A DNA stretch of 64,000 bases from Rhyacophila brunnea (GCA_022495005.1 JAGYXB010001751.1:1-64000), one strand, 5' to 3'; positions 10,851 through 22,340 are shown, numbered from the stretch's first letter. Notes: generated from the sequence alone by a model not told the origin. Numbers and translations: made by a program.

Positions 10851-13289
10851 GATATGAAACCTCGTAACTTCAAATTTTACGATATTGGGTTTTTTTGTAT
10901 TTATTTTATAGCCAATTTGATGAGCTATTAAGGTGTCATACTCGTATGTGATATTTATTTATAGTTACTGAGATATTGACGAAAATTACAAACTCGTATA
11001 TCGAACAATCTTACTTAACTGGTTAGATGCCACAACCGTATATATACGGTCTACAATTCCGTGGGTGCAGTGCCGGCAATAGCAAATGACCGTATGCGGT
11101 CCACTTTGACACCTATTTTTACTATCCAATGACAATTATTTTAATAATTCAAACATATGGTATACACAGCGACATCTCTTGGAATCATGGTGTAATATTT
11201 TCGTATTTGCGCAAACATTTTTCTGTTTTAAAATAGCTTCATCTCGTTACCGATATGTGTCGCTCAGCAGGGTTGACACACACGTGTTTACAATATCAGT
11301 CAGTTGTCTCGTGATATTTGCATTGCTAACCTAACTTTGTTTTACGGGTGGAATACTGGAATATTGTGACTTTATAGTTTATTTCTTTTATGACAGTTTT
11401 ATAATCATTACTTATAGACTTTTGATAAATTATTATTTCTTAATTTATTACTTATTGTATTCTTATAGTGTTCTCACTATTGTTGACTATTGTTTATATA
11501 ATAAGTAAAGTTTCTGGGATATTATAAACTTATATATTTATAAACTTTTTGATCTTCTACGACCAAAATGGAAGGAGAACAAGGTACATCTGAAAATGCT
11601 CAACTGATCGACGATTTGATGGACAGGGATGGCTTCACTGTTGAGTCTGATGACAGTCATTTTGATGCTGATTTTGATGACGAGGAACAAGATGTCTTCA
11701 TTACCACTGTTGATGAACCTCGAATAGTTGATGAACCTGCAACAGTTGATGAACCTGCACCAGTTTTCGAATGGGAAACGGATGATTTTGTTCCCAAAAT
11801 TAACTCGTTTGATAGCTCAAGGTCAGGAGCGGATACAGAAAATGTTGGAATTAGAGAATCGGATTTTTTTAAAGTGTTTATGACGAACACGCTCATGAGT
11901 TTCATTACCGATGAAACTAATAAGTAGTACCTATTCGTAAAGAGTCATTCTAATGAATTGACCTGGAGACAAACAATGGATAGAATATGTAACAGTAGGA
12001 AAATTACACGTCTTTCTTGCATTATATCTTTTAATGGCCTGTAAATCCAGGAATAAAATACAGGATCACTGGTCTACAGACATTTTATTACACTCATCCA
12101 TATATTCAGACACAATGTCCCATAACAGATTTCAACTTATTCTTCGCATGCTTCACTTCTGTGACAATACGCAGCAAACAAGTGGGGACAGGATATTTAA
12201 AATTAGATTCCTTGTAGAACATTTCAAAAAAATATTCGTGCAGAGTACGTATCCTTACATGAATGTGTGTATTGATGAAAGTTTTCTGTTGAAAGGCAAT
12301 TTGTCATTTCGTCAGTACATTCCATTGAAAGCCAGCCATTTTGGCATAAAATTTTTTTAATATGTGACTGTTTCGTGATATGTTCTTAATTTTATCGTGT
12401 ATACCGGGAAAACAATGGAATATGTAAGACATCCACATATAGGTATTTCAGGAAGTGTGGTTATGACTCATGGAACCATATTTGGATCAGGGACATACGT
12501 TGTATGTAGACAATTGGTACACTAGTCCAACTTTATTCCAAAAACTACATGACCGGAAAACAAATGCTTGTGGTACCGTAAGAAGAAACCGAAAGGGATT
12601 TCCAAAGCACACCGAAAAATTAAAGAAGGGGGAAATGAAAGCATATCACACGGATACTATTTCGGCACAAATCTGGAAAGATAAAAGAGAGGTGTCCATG
12701 CTGACCACTGTTCATCCTGCTCTACTCACCGATACAGGCAAAACTACATACCGAAACGAACCAATAATAAAACCGGAAAGTATTCAAGATTACAATAAAA
12801 ATATGGGCACAGTTGACAGATCAGACGTTTTGTGAAATATTTGGTTCAATATTATATTTGGTATTATATTTGGTATAATATGCACAGCCATACTAAAACT
12901 CCCGGCATGGTTAATATAAGTTTTTAATTTGAATTATTATTTTATTGTTTCATTATTTTTTTCCATCTCCTTTTTAAAGATTATTAAATAAATCAAATGT
13001 CCAAAATGTGTTTTCTTTTCAAAGATAATAAAATATAACTATATTTATTATAAACATTGAAACCTCGTAACTCAATAAAAATCTTACATTGGAGTAACAA
13101 AAACTCGTAACTCATTTTCTAAGTTAAATACTGCTAAATCTATAAGCCACAAACCAAACCCAAACTGTACAAAATGCCCCACTTGACTAATTAATCATCT
13201 TCCAAAACAACTTTGATCTTGTTCATAAAGAAAATTTTGAGTAAGTGTTTTTTCATCCTGAACATTTTTCGATACGAGGTTTTCATATC
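10851..13289 (+). mobile_element. piggyBac-like transposon, inactive
   Basis: The 2.4-kb element lies between TTAA tetranucleotides at 10847-10850 and 13290-13293, the obligatory duplicated target of piggyBac. The terminal inverted repeats read GATATGAAACCTCGTA on the left; on the right, in reverse complement, GATATGAAAACCTCGTA. Subterminal words CTCGTAACT or CTCGTATG recur near both ends (about 10868, 10938, 10992, 13063 and 13105) and may be transposase-binding repeats. The internal transposase is broken. Inverted similarity continues about 10 bp outside the TTAA on each side (see findings). Confidence 0.88.
11568..12835 (+). pseudogene. piggyBac transposase pseudogene
   Basis: The intact protein would be a DDE-type transposase that excises precisely at TTAA. 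The first open block (11568-11927) has the usual acidic N-terminus (many Asp/Glu, with VDEPA repeats) and leads into SDFFKVFMTNTLMSFI. A second block (12034-12360) contains IYSDTMSHNRFQLILRMLHF and the core PYMNVCIDESFLLKGNLSF, where an Asp of the catalytic set is expected. A third block (12470-12835) has LYVDNWYTSPTLFQKL, typical of the piggyBac core, and ends NKNMGTVDRSDVL, the conserved NMGGVDxxDQ-like motif, followed directly by a stop. The blocks are separated by stops and frameshifts near 11930-12030 and 12360-12470. The C-terminal Cys-rich domain is absent, so the gene is dead and truncated. Confidence 0.92.
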
Positions 13290-13479
13290 TTAACGACGAT
13301 ATGAGAATTCAATAAATAACATAATGCAGTTTCTTTTATCATTTGTCTACCATGGGACAATAAAATTGTTATTTAGCAATTATAACACAATGTTTATATT
13401 ATATTATATACTTATATAAAAAAAAAACTAAAAGAATTTTATAGACCACTGTAAATATTTAATTACAAGCACAATTTTA

Positions 13480-13667
13480 TAAAAAACATTTTTGGTGGTA
13501 AGAAGTATTTACATTGGCATAAAACATTTAAAAGATACACAATTGGCGGTAAGAAGTATTCATTTACATTGGCATACGTTTATGAAAAACACTTAATATA
13601 GTTGGCGGTAAATATTCAATTACAATGAAAATTTTATAAAAAATATTTAAAACAAAAACTAAGATAC
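13480..13667. repeat. Tandem repeat with TGGCGGTAA units, left part
   Basis: Three or four degenerate units of roughly 60 bp, each beginning ggcggtaag/aata, then ttcatttacattgg-like, then ttataaaa...aaaac words. The array continues beyond the LTR element at 17508-17640, so the retrotransposon inserted into one array. The array abuts the 3' end of the Harbinger transposase pseudogene and may be its untranslated or subterminal repeat. Confidence 0.75.
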
Positions 13668-14270
13668 TGAGATCCCCGGGGTTCCAGCGGCTAGCTCAGG
13701 TGTCCATCGAACCCCGGATTCACAAAAAAAAAAATTCAAACGGTTGGAGTGTAAATAAAACACAGTCCTTCGTGCTCATAACGTGATATTGTTTATACTT
13801 TACATTTTTAGTTTTACAAATTATATTTGGGATTTTTACAGTGGTAGTCGTCAGGTCCGCACCTATCGGAAAGGGGACGCTTACTAATTACTTTTTTCTT
13901 TTTCAAACTTCGCGTACCCACGCCATTCCAGCAAAAAGGACTCTCGTGATTGGCCAAATTTTATCGCGTGAACTTTGATTCGGCGAATCACGAGCCTGAC
14001 CCTGGCGCAGGCGCGTCGAAATTTGGACGTTGCCGACAAGCGCGGCAAAATTTATTATATTTAAATCCTTATATTTAGTCTTAAAATTATCTCTTTCATC
14101 CATCATTATTTTTACTTTTTAAATTAAAAAGAAATACTTACGTGGTTGAGCAAGGAATCAGATTAGATGTTTTATGAAGCCGTTTCTAGAGGTCAGGGTT
14201 ACGTTTCGACTTAAGCTACTAAATGATTATTTTACACCGGGAGAAGCCCGCCTGTAACAGGGGTGTATCA
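13668..14270 (-). repeat. LTR, 3' copy in element orientation
   Basis: 603 bp, TG...CA ends, same length as its partner at 16901-17503. The outer parts are almost identical between the two LTRs, but a patch near 13885-14045 differs strongly from its partner. Confidence 0.93.
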
Positions 14271-16538
14271 TTCGCCCCATCTGGATTAAAGTCGAAAGGT
14301 ACGCCCTGATCTCATCGGCCACCCATCCAATTCCTTGTTCATCCGTTAAGTACATGGCATGATAAACAGTTTATAAAAGAATTCAACTACAATCTAACTA
14401 TTCTAACATAAAACTCTATACTTTAGCTCTATTTTTATTATTTTCTATATTTATTTTGGATTATTATTTTCAGCTCAAAGCAATGCTTTCGCGATACTTT
14501 TGGTCAGAGTTTGATTTAATTTCAGTGTAGTACATTTATTTTGTGTTACTTTGTTTTAATTAGGTTTTCTTGTTATTTTATTCGTTTTTATTAGTCAGCG
14601 GAGGGGTCGCGAAGCTGCAGTCTCTGACTCTCGCGCTTTCCAATCTTTCTTTTGTATTCCTAGGGGCTACATTTGTAGGCGTTTGGCCCTCGTTCGGAAT
14701 TATTATTTCGTGTTATGTTTTTCTTCTTCTGGTGCAATAGGAGCGTACCTCGTTTGGCGTCGTCTGCCTTTGCAACCAGGGCGTGGTAGTGGCGTTACTA
14801 TTGAGCCAGGCTCGTTCCGAGCAGCGGATATCTTCCTGTGGAAAGTTTTCCACTGATCTGCTGGTCTCTGGAGTATCACCTCATAGATGGACAGGTACTG
14901 TGTCTCCATCTGTTCCTATTACTGCGGGCAAGGCATCGTATAGCGGTACAACGGCCAGGCTCGTTGACGGCGGCACGGCTCTCCCACAGGTAATAGGATG
15001 GATGTTTACAATAAGTATCCTTTTCCCTTTCTTTTTTTTTTATAGATGGTTACATTTCGGAAGTACCTCTTGTTGTTTCACGATATCTTTCAGGCGTCAC
15101 GTCCCTAGTCTCTCCATGAACCTGCGCGAGAAAGGAGAGTGCGCACTCTCCACACCATCAAGCTTTGGTATCATGAATTTTCGGCTACGCTGCCTTTGGA
15201 TGCGCTTACTTCAAGAGGTGGCTCCCTTTGTGCTTCCAAATTGTCTTCATCTGTATTTATTCTTTTTCTTTCTTTAGTAATTTATTCGTTCATTAGACTT
15301 CCTGTACTTTAAATTTATTCAAATTTACTTTATTAATTACTCCTACCCCATACATTAAATAGCTACTAATTTTATATAAAATCTTCCCATTGTACTTATG
15401 GTACTTACTATCACATTTAATATTTTACCCTAATACCCATAATTATTTTGCAACATTGTATTGACTGTATAAATCACATTGATATTAAAATTGAAATATT
15501 CCACCCTCTCATTATATTTATTTCTGAATCAGTACACTTAAAACTGTGTAATTAACTTTATTTTTAGTGAAACCCATTTTATTTAAAAAAAAATTGTTGT
15601 TTCGTTTTACGCGCCCGACATCCTATTCAAAGGCGCGTCGCGCCGATTTGCGGTGCCTCTCACGTTTTATTATTATTATTTTTTTTTCATTATTGAAACC
15701 CCGTTGAGAAATTTACGGCTTATTGACTCATTTTTTTTTTTTTTTTTATCACAAGCATACAATCTCTACTTTCATCCTCTTATACCTAATTTTAACTTAT
15801 TATTAAAATTTAACATAACAACTTTCGTCGAGTGATGCCTTATTATTCCCGTTCCGTTTTCGCTGTGTTAAATTTACGATTGGTAATTTGTAAAGAAATA
15901 ATAGTGACGGTCGTATACTATTTTCCTCGTTTCTCTTTGGATTCAAATTATTAACACGGCGTAACTTTGAAACAGGTTTCGCGCTACTGTAGAATATCCT
16001 CTTTCCCGTTTATAAAATTGTTTGCGATTTTCAATGTTAATGTTTTCGAATTCATTCATATTTACTTTATTTGAACGGAAAGAATTGGCGTCACTTTGCG
16101 AAGCGTTATTTTTAGAACTAGAATGTACATTTTCTTACTAACGAACTTAAGATTATAGGGCTCAGAAAGTGGGTCCTTAATTAACTTTTTATCCGTAATT
16201 AGAAGAATTTCCGGATATTTACGATTATTATCTTCACTTTTAACTACACTGTTTACACTGAAACTTCCAACAGCAACGCGGCGTTCACCCTTGACTAGAG
16301 GGTTGGCGACTGGTCCTGCTTCATCTCCTCGTGGTCGAGCCTGCGCCCGTACAGCTTCTTCGATTCATCTCAGCTTGCGCGCCTTCTCAGCCCTCTTGTG
16401 AGGCTCCCTAGCCTCGCGTTTCCTTTTTCTCTCCTCACCGAACATCCCGTGGTCGACTAGGGTACACGACATGTTAGTGATACCCTAGGAAAATCGGCAT
16501 TTTGCTCGCCGTTTTTCGTCGTGAGTGGGCCGTGGCCT
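14271..16538 (-). other. LTR element interior without recognised pol
   Basis: No protease, reverse transcriptase, RNase H or integrase motif is seen in any frame. A minus-strand frame (14703-14909) is rich in basic and proline residues. A plus-strand frame of 164 codons (14783-15277) lies antisense to the element and has Phe/Leu-rich content without a domain. The stretch from about 15280 to 16250 is AT-rich with T-runs. The stretch from about 16270 to 16780 is more GC-rich. Confidence 0.6.
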
Positions 16539-16763
16539 CTACGAGCCCTCCTCGCTGGATACCGTCGATGATGCGTCTGGTCTCCATAGGTGGGATTTGT
16601 GCAGCCATTCGTCGTACTGGAGACGCGCCGGTGCTACGGTCTCCAGCACGACGCTAGGCGCGGTCAGCTCCGTATGTGGACTGTCTTCAAACACCAGAGG
16701 GCTCTCCCGGTTTGATGTTGGAGACAGCACTTCTTCTTCGATAAGGGTTACGTCGGAGTCCAC
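16539..16763 (-). CDS. Possible gag-like leader ORF of the LTR element
   Basis: A 74-codon minus-strand frame starts about 140 bp inside the 5' LTR (element orientation), where gag normally starts. It is acidic and Ser/Thr-rich (MDSDVTLIEEEVLSPTSN at the N-terminus, LQYDEWLHKSHLWRP near the end) with no zinc knuckle or capsid signature. The antisense frame is also open, so coding status is uncertain. Position is the main support. Confidence 0.35.
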   Translation of the reverse strand: MDSDVTLIEEEVLSPTSNRESPLVFEDSPHTELTAPSVVLETVAPARLQYDEWLHKSHLWRPDASSTVSSEEGS

Positions 16764-16900
16764 TTTTTAGTTAACCATTTCTTGGTTGTTCCGGCTCCTG
16801 GATCGTAAACTTTTATTTAGCGTTCGCGGGCGTAAATTTTATTTCGCGGGTTCGGAAGAATCCATGCGATTCTTCGAGCTTCACGTTGCCAAGGCGCCAT

Positions 16901-17503
16901 TGAGATCCCCGGGGTTCCAGCGGCTAGCTCAGGAGTCCATCGAACCCCGGATTCACAAAAAAAAAAAATTCAAACGGTTGGAGTGTAAATAAAACACAGT
17001 CCTTCGTGCTCGTAACGTGATATTGTTTATATTTTACATTTTAGTTTTACAAATTATATTTGGGATTTTTACAGTTGTAGTCGTCAGGTCCGTACCTATC
17101 GGAAAGGGGACGCTTACTAACATCCTTTTTTCTTTCTTTTTAAATTCCTCGTACCGACGCCATCCAGCAAAAAAAGGACTCTCGTGATTGGCCAAATTTT
17201 ATCGCGTGATCTTTGATTCGGCGAATCACGAGCCTGACCCTGGCGCCGGCGCGCGAGGATTTCACGCACAATGCGCGGCAAAATTTATTATATTTAAATC
17301 CTTATATTTAGTCTTAAAATTATCTCTTTCATCCATCATCATTTTTACTTTTTAAATTAAAAAGAAATACTTACGTGGTTGAGCAAGGAATCAGATTAGA
17401 TGTTTTATGAAGCCGTTTCTAGAGGTCAGGGTTACGTTTCGACTTAAGCTACTAAATGATTATTTTACACCGGGAGAAGCCCGCCTGTAACAGGGGTGTA
17501 TCA
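16901..17503 (-). repeat. LTR, 5' copy in element orientation
   Basis: 603 bp with TG...CA ends. The sequence next to its 3' end on the minus strand starts aTGGCGCC, as expected for a tRNA primer-binding site; part of it resembles a Lys-tRNA-type site. Confidence 0.93.
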
Positions 17504-17507
17504 ATAC

Positions 17508-17640
17508 GACAGTAAATATTCAATTACAAGAACAATTTTATAAAAAATATTTAAAACAAAAACTTATAAGGAACGATACACAAGTTGGCGGTAAGTATTT
17601 AATTGCATTGGATTAATTTTATAAAAAAATACTTAAAACT
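17508..17640. repeat. Tandem repeat with TGGCGGTAA units, right part
   Basis: Continuation of the array at 13480-13667 after the LTR element. It shares gtaaatattcaattacaa and ttggcggtaagtattt words and repeats in units of about 60-70 bp. Confidence 0.75.
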
Positions 17641-17645
17641 AAAAC

Positions 17646-20600
17646 TTATCTAAAGTGGCGAGTGATTAATGCTCTACGAGCAGCAATTCCCTTCCTCCAT
17701 GTGGCAACCTGGGCTCCTCCGGCACAATATCTTCATCCGTTAAAAATTCTGTTATGATGTTAATTGTTGTTGACTTTTTCGTACAGATGCCTCTGGCCAA
17801 ACACGCAAACTATATCTTCCAAACCCCGAAAAGCCGTTCAACAGAATTTGTCATTGTGACTTGTGCTCTGTTGTACCTTATTTCAGCACGCGAAACAGGG
17901 TTTGCAAGCAGAGTGAACAAATATGGTAAGCATGGGTAACCTGCGTCACCAAGAAGGGCACCAGATAAAAGCCCTTTTTCAAACCGTTGCTTCACCCTAC
18001 TATTACCAACTATGTAGCTGTCGTGGTAGCTACCTGGCCAGCAAACAACAATGTCAAAAATCTCTAGCCTAGGACCGCCGACAATCTAAAAAAAACATGT
18101 CAGTTTAATAATTTTGATCGGGTAATCGAGACAGTATGCTTTGAATAGCCAATCACATATTGCATTTTAAAATCATTATTTGTAATGAATTTTGTATTAA
18201 GGTCTTGTCTATGTCACATTACTGTTCAACAAGATCTTCTTGGCTACGTGTTAAAACTGTGAACTAACAAGCTCTTCCTACGTTTAACCGCACTAGCGAC
18301 TTCCGGTTATTGCCTAGATCTTCTTGTCGGACAGTACCTATGTAATTTTTAAACGATATACCCAGTGGCAGCTCTAGCATCTTTTAGTAAGTGGGGCAGA
18401 TGGCGTGAAATATCTAATAAGTACCTAATCTAGGTACCTAATCAATATTAATCAAACCGTAGAAAACATCTTTTATAGCTATTACTTCATCTTCATATGC
18501 CTCCTGCGTTCGAAAGAATCTTATTGCTACAAGGAAAACAAAATAGTCTTTTCAAGGATACACTCGCCGTCAACCATGTTTTTTTGGTAAACCGTTCTGA
18601 GTTAAATGCTTTTTTTTGTTTTGATTAGTTCATACACTATAACTAAATCTGTTGGTGACTGGTTGGTGAGGTCCTAATCGTTTCACTTCTAGTTTGTCTT
18701 CAAATGTTAATGTACTGAACTTATATTTCAATAAATAAACCACCTCATTCATCATAATACCTAAAATTATTTTACCAACGTGAAATTAAACTATCCACAA
18801 CTAGTACTTTACAATTAATATTTAAGTGGGCAATACAAGTTAATATTGATTTAATCAACTGAAATAGCACATACCCTTTGCTATTATTATTCAAGATATT
18901 ATAAATTATTATAGTATGTATTAACAAATATATTTTAAAACTTAAGGAGATAGATAACATATTTGATCATACTTGATCTTACTGGAAAACTAACTAATAA
19001 AATAAACTAAACCGGTGGGTTAAGGGATATGAATTTACAGCCGACCGAAAAGATAACTTCATAATATATTATAATAATAATATGCCCACTTTTACCCACT
19101 CACACTTATGCAAGACCAGGACAGCAATTCCTGAATAAAGCACTATGAAGCACAAGTGACCAGTTGCGCAAACATTACGCAAACCTACTACACTGTAGCA
19201 TACTAAAAGTCAACCGCCGCTGTCTACTGCGGGTGAGTTGAGCTAGGTACATGCGTTGCCGCTAGAGGCGCTGACGGTAAACGTCAGATCTAATGTCAAC
19301 GTAATATTGTAGAAAGCTGTATGTACATCTATTGTGTTTTGTCTTTTACATAACTATTACTGTTTAAAGTGTTATTTTGTGTTTAAATCCTCATTTAAAT
19401 ATTTATTGTGATTTTGTACTACACAAACACACATGTTAGTTTGCAAAATACAACGGAATTTCCGTGTTGTAATATTGTTATATTTGAGACGTAACTAGCT
19501 TGTTTAAAGATTAATTGAACGTAGTTATGCAGAATGTAGCCAGTCCACAATAATGTCGAGCTGAGATAATAGCACTTTAGTAACAACATGATTATTAAAA
19601 ATGTATGTAAAAATGTAAAATGTCAAATTGTAAATAGTATTTTATTTCAAGAATATTTTTTTTCGGCTTGGTTATTTTCAGCAGAATGTAGAGAAAACCT
19701 TCTCGCATCTGAACTATATCAAATCTCATTTTTTTATTTTTTGTGGACTGGCTACTTTCTGCATAACTATGTCCAATTGGCTGCGTACTTCAACAATGAA
19801 TGGTTTAATAATGCAAAATTAACGGTAAGTACTGATTAAATATGAAGTCTTTACCAAAATGGATAAAAATGTTATTTAATTTCCATGAAATTGACAAGAG
19901 GTCCGTCACGACATGTTTACTTTCTATCTTGCTCTAACGCATGGAGATGAGGTATAAGCATGTTGAATGCTTTCTCACTCGCACTTATATGCCGTGTATC
20001 CGTTTCACTCGAAGCTCTGTACACACAATATCTCCTGTAAAACTAAAAATTTTACGTGCTTCAGTTGAAGCGGTTCGGTGACATGTTTTGCACAGCTTCA
20101 TTCAGAAATTGCCGTCCAGGTATTTGCTACGGTGTCCCCGGTCCAGCGTACATGTGGGTAAAACGTGCAAAGCAGCCTACAGATGTACGTATTATTCAGC
20201 TTCCTTATGACTTTTCAGAATCATAACTGGCAATCGCTTATAGCATCTCATAATATAAACATTGCTTTGATTTTAAAGGGGCCACCTAATTTGGACCCCA
20301 GAAGTATCGTTGTATTGAACTATGTAGGTAGAGCCAAAACACACATAGAGCATTAGGGTTGGGCCAAGAAACAAGAATCAAGGATGGGCAAACGGTATAA
20401 ATAAAATATATACTTAATTTATACAAAATCAATGTATTATGGTAGGAACGTATAACATGAATATTCATTGACTTGACATTGACATTGAATATTGACTATA
20501 GAATGATGAGGGGACCAGGGTCTGTCCCCTAGGTACCTTAAGGAAGAGCCGCCCCTGGATATACCACATTGCAATACAGTATCATGTCTGGAGTATTCTG

Positions 20601-20923
20601 CGGTTAGTTTGAATTAAGTAGATATCATTTTTACAGTATTTAGTAAATAGTAAGACTACCTGAACGTTAAGGGAGAAAAATCTTTTTCGGTTCCGAAACA
20701 CTTCTCCTTGTTCACCACCAGGGTTCTTAATTTTGATGTGCGTGCAATCAATGCAGCCAGCAACCCCAGGAAAATTCCCCATCAACTGAAATCTCTGGCA
20801 ATTTTCATCAGATACATCAAATTTTATAAATTTTTTGTACTGCTGAGCCAGAGAAGCCGACACTCGCTGTATTGTCCTTAAAATTGTGGACTGGTGAACC
20901 CTCCCGATGTCCCCATATACAGA
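17646..20923 (-). pseudogene. PIF/Harbinger (HARBI1-like) transposase pseudogene
   Basis: The gene resembles the DDE nuclease of PIF/Harbinger elements. Exon 20660-20923 starts after an acceptor (tttcag) and encodes SVYGDIGRVHQSTI, then FPGVAGCIDCTHIKIKNPGG and FRNRKRFFSLNVQ. The Asp of GCIDCTHI is the first catalytic residue. It splices in phase 0 (CAG|gtagtc to tttag|ATT) to an exon starting at 18085. That exon holds IFDIVVCWPGSYHDSYI, LLGDAGYPCLPYL (second Asp) and RYNRAQVTMTNSVERLFGVW (catalytic Glu). After FGVWKI the frame is shifted. A C-terminal remnant, RKGIAARRALITRHFR, ends at a stop at 17646-17648. The intron is swollen by a 2,195-bp hAT-like element. The catalytic triad survives but the frameshift near 17810 makes it a pseudogene. 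Further N-terminal exons are not seen. Confidence 0.88.
18363..20557. mobile_element. hAT-like element in the Harbinger intron
   Basis: The element begins CAGTGGCAGCTCTAGC and ends AGAGCCGCCCCTG, imperfect inverted ends of the CAG-G-GGC class. It is flanked by a perfect 8-bp TSD, gatatacc (18355-18362 and 20558-20565). The 2.2-kb interior has no recognised hAT transposase. An 83-codon plus frame (19588-19839) and a 63-codon frame (20165-20356) carry no family motif. A GC-richer block near 19210-19290 stands out. It is non-autonomous, or too diverged to recognise. Confidence 0.9.
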
Positions 20924-21154
20924 CTGAAAAGAAATTTTTTATTTTGAATTAGTGATGACGGTAGATAAAAACAGGCATCGTTTACTGAAAACGTAGGTAC
21001 CAAAATTGAAAGCGTCAATACCTATGTGTTTTTATCAAAAACAAAAGATCTAATAATTAATGATCCCCGTATCCGGAAATTTGTACGTAAACAGTTCACC
21101 GCAGGACACTTATTCGTGCGCCGCAATACGTGAAACATGAGTTTGTGTAACATT

Positions 21155-21395
21155 TAATCAAATGACGAGTTCTTCGTTGAACATTTCACTGATGAGTATA
21201 TTTGTACGTATGGTACAACATGTGGAGATGTCTTTACTAGGTTAGGTTAGGTTAGGGTTAATCTAATTGGAACAATACTATTTGAAAACTATCGCCGAAT
21301 TTTGTAAGATACGTACAAATGTATTCCACGGTGAAATGTTCAACAAAGAACTCGTCATTTGACAAAATGTTGACGAAATTTTATTCGACGTGATA
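21155..21395. repeat. Foldback repeat with TTAGG units in its loop
   Basis: About 80 bp on each side are inverted copies. The left arm contains aaatgacgagttcttcgttg and gaacatttcac. The right arm contains the reverse complement (gtgaaatgttcaac, aaagaactcgtcattt). The loop holds three TTAGG units (ggttaggttaggttaggg, about 21240-21257). No TSD was identified. It could form a strong hairpin in DNA or RNA. Confidence 0.8.
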
Positions 21396-22340
21396 TGGGT
21401 GTAAGTGTACATCCTGAGTGGCAGCGTTCGGCGCAGCGTTGAACATTGTGCGCAACGTATTGGTCGCTAGCATCTTGTCACTTCAATATTTTGTGTATCG
21501 ATAATCTTTGTCATTGCTTAAATATTAAAACATGTGAACTGTGAGCAGGCACTATTTTATTTAGGACTATACTGAGGTTTGGAAGTGTTATAATTATTTC
21601 ATCATTAGGAGCAACTTATGAATGTCTGTAAAATATGCCGTGTATGATCTTCAATCACTATATTCTTGACACCGGTACTAGAGTTGTCAAAATGCTTGGT
21701 TTTATTATGAGATTTTCAAGATCATTCGAAAACGTCAGGAGTATTACTTACATTGTATGTATCATTAATTGTTTTAAGTATTCTCGGATATACCAGTATC
21801 TATTATTTGGAGTTCTCATAGATAATAATGGAGATGATTCGAGTCCATAATAAATTTCTTCAATTTTTGTATTTCTCTGCCAAAGCGAACTAGTTCGCGG
21901 ATATAGCCGGGCGTACAATGCCGGCCATACAAAAAACGCGAACTTATTCACCTGTCTTTGAAGACAGAATGCCAGTCTCAGGCGGTTGTTCTGAATAATT
22001 TTAGTTCGGAAGAATACTGGAATAATGAGATATATAGTTTATTATGATTGGTAAGTGTTAATGATAAACTTTCAATATATTTCAAAAAAAAAAATAATAA
22101 GGTTTATTTTTGCTAAAAAATTCACGGCCTCTCACTTGCCGCCATATAAAACCTTCCGGCACAGATCAGGTAGGTAATCATAATGATAATCAAAAGAAAT
22201 TTCTAACACATTTATTCTGGGTTTGGTATCAATGCAAACTTTATCCACTCAAAAAGTGATTATTTCTTTAAAGTTAAAGCATTTCTATTTACTTCTCCAT
22301 TTACAATCTGTCATATTATATATATACTAGTAGTAATATT
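21396..22340. other. No gene seen
   Basis: Two short opposed open frames overlap around 21635-21951 with no domain. A palindromic word gcgaactagttcgc occurs near 21885-21898. Nothing else can be supported. Confidence 0.4.

Larger units (their letters stand above)
13668..17503 (-). mobile_element. Non-autonomous LTR retrotransposon
   Basis: Two direct repeats of 603 bp (13668-14270 and 16901-17503) each begin TGAGATCCCCGG and end GGGGTGTATCA, giving TG...CA ends. They are flanked by a 4-bp TSD, atac (13664-13667 and 17504-17507). Read on the minus strand, the base after the LTR near 16900 begins a primer-binding-like TGGCGCC word, and a purine-rich stretch (gatggggcgaa) precedes the other LTR. 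That fixes the orientation as minus. The interior is only 2.63 kb and has no protease, reverse transcriptase or integrase signature, so it needs enzymes from another element. Confidence 0.92.

Noticed and set aside
14783..15277. 164-codon plus-strand ORF
   Set aside because: It lies antisense in the interior of the LTR element and has Phe/Leu-rich content from T-runs; no domain.
19588..19839. Transposase of the 18363-20557 hAT element
   Set aside because: The 83-codon frame has no BED finger, no RW or dimerisation motif, and is far too short.
21238..21258. TTAGG repeats as a telomere or subtelomere
   Set aside because: Only three units, located in a foldback loop, with another two-unit word near 26512. 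Far too short, and surrounded by ordinary dispersed repeats.
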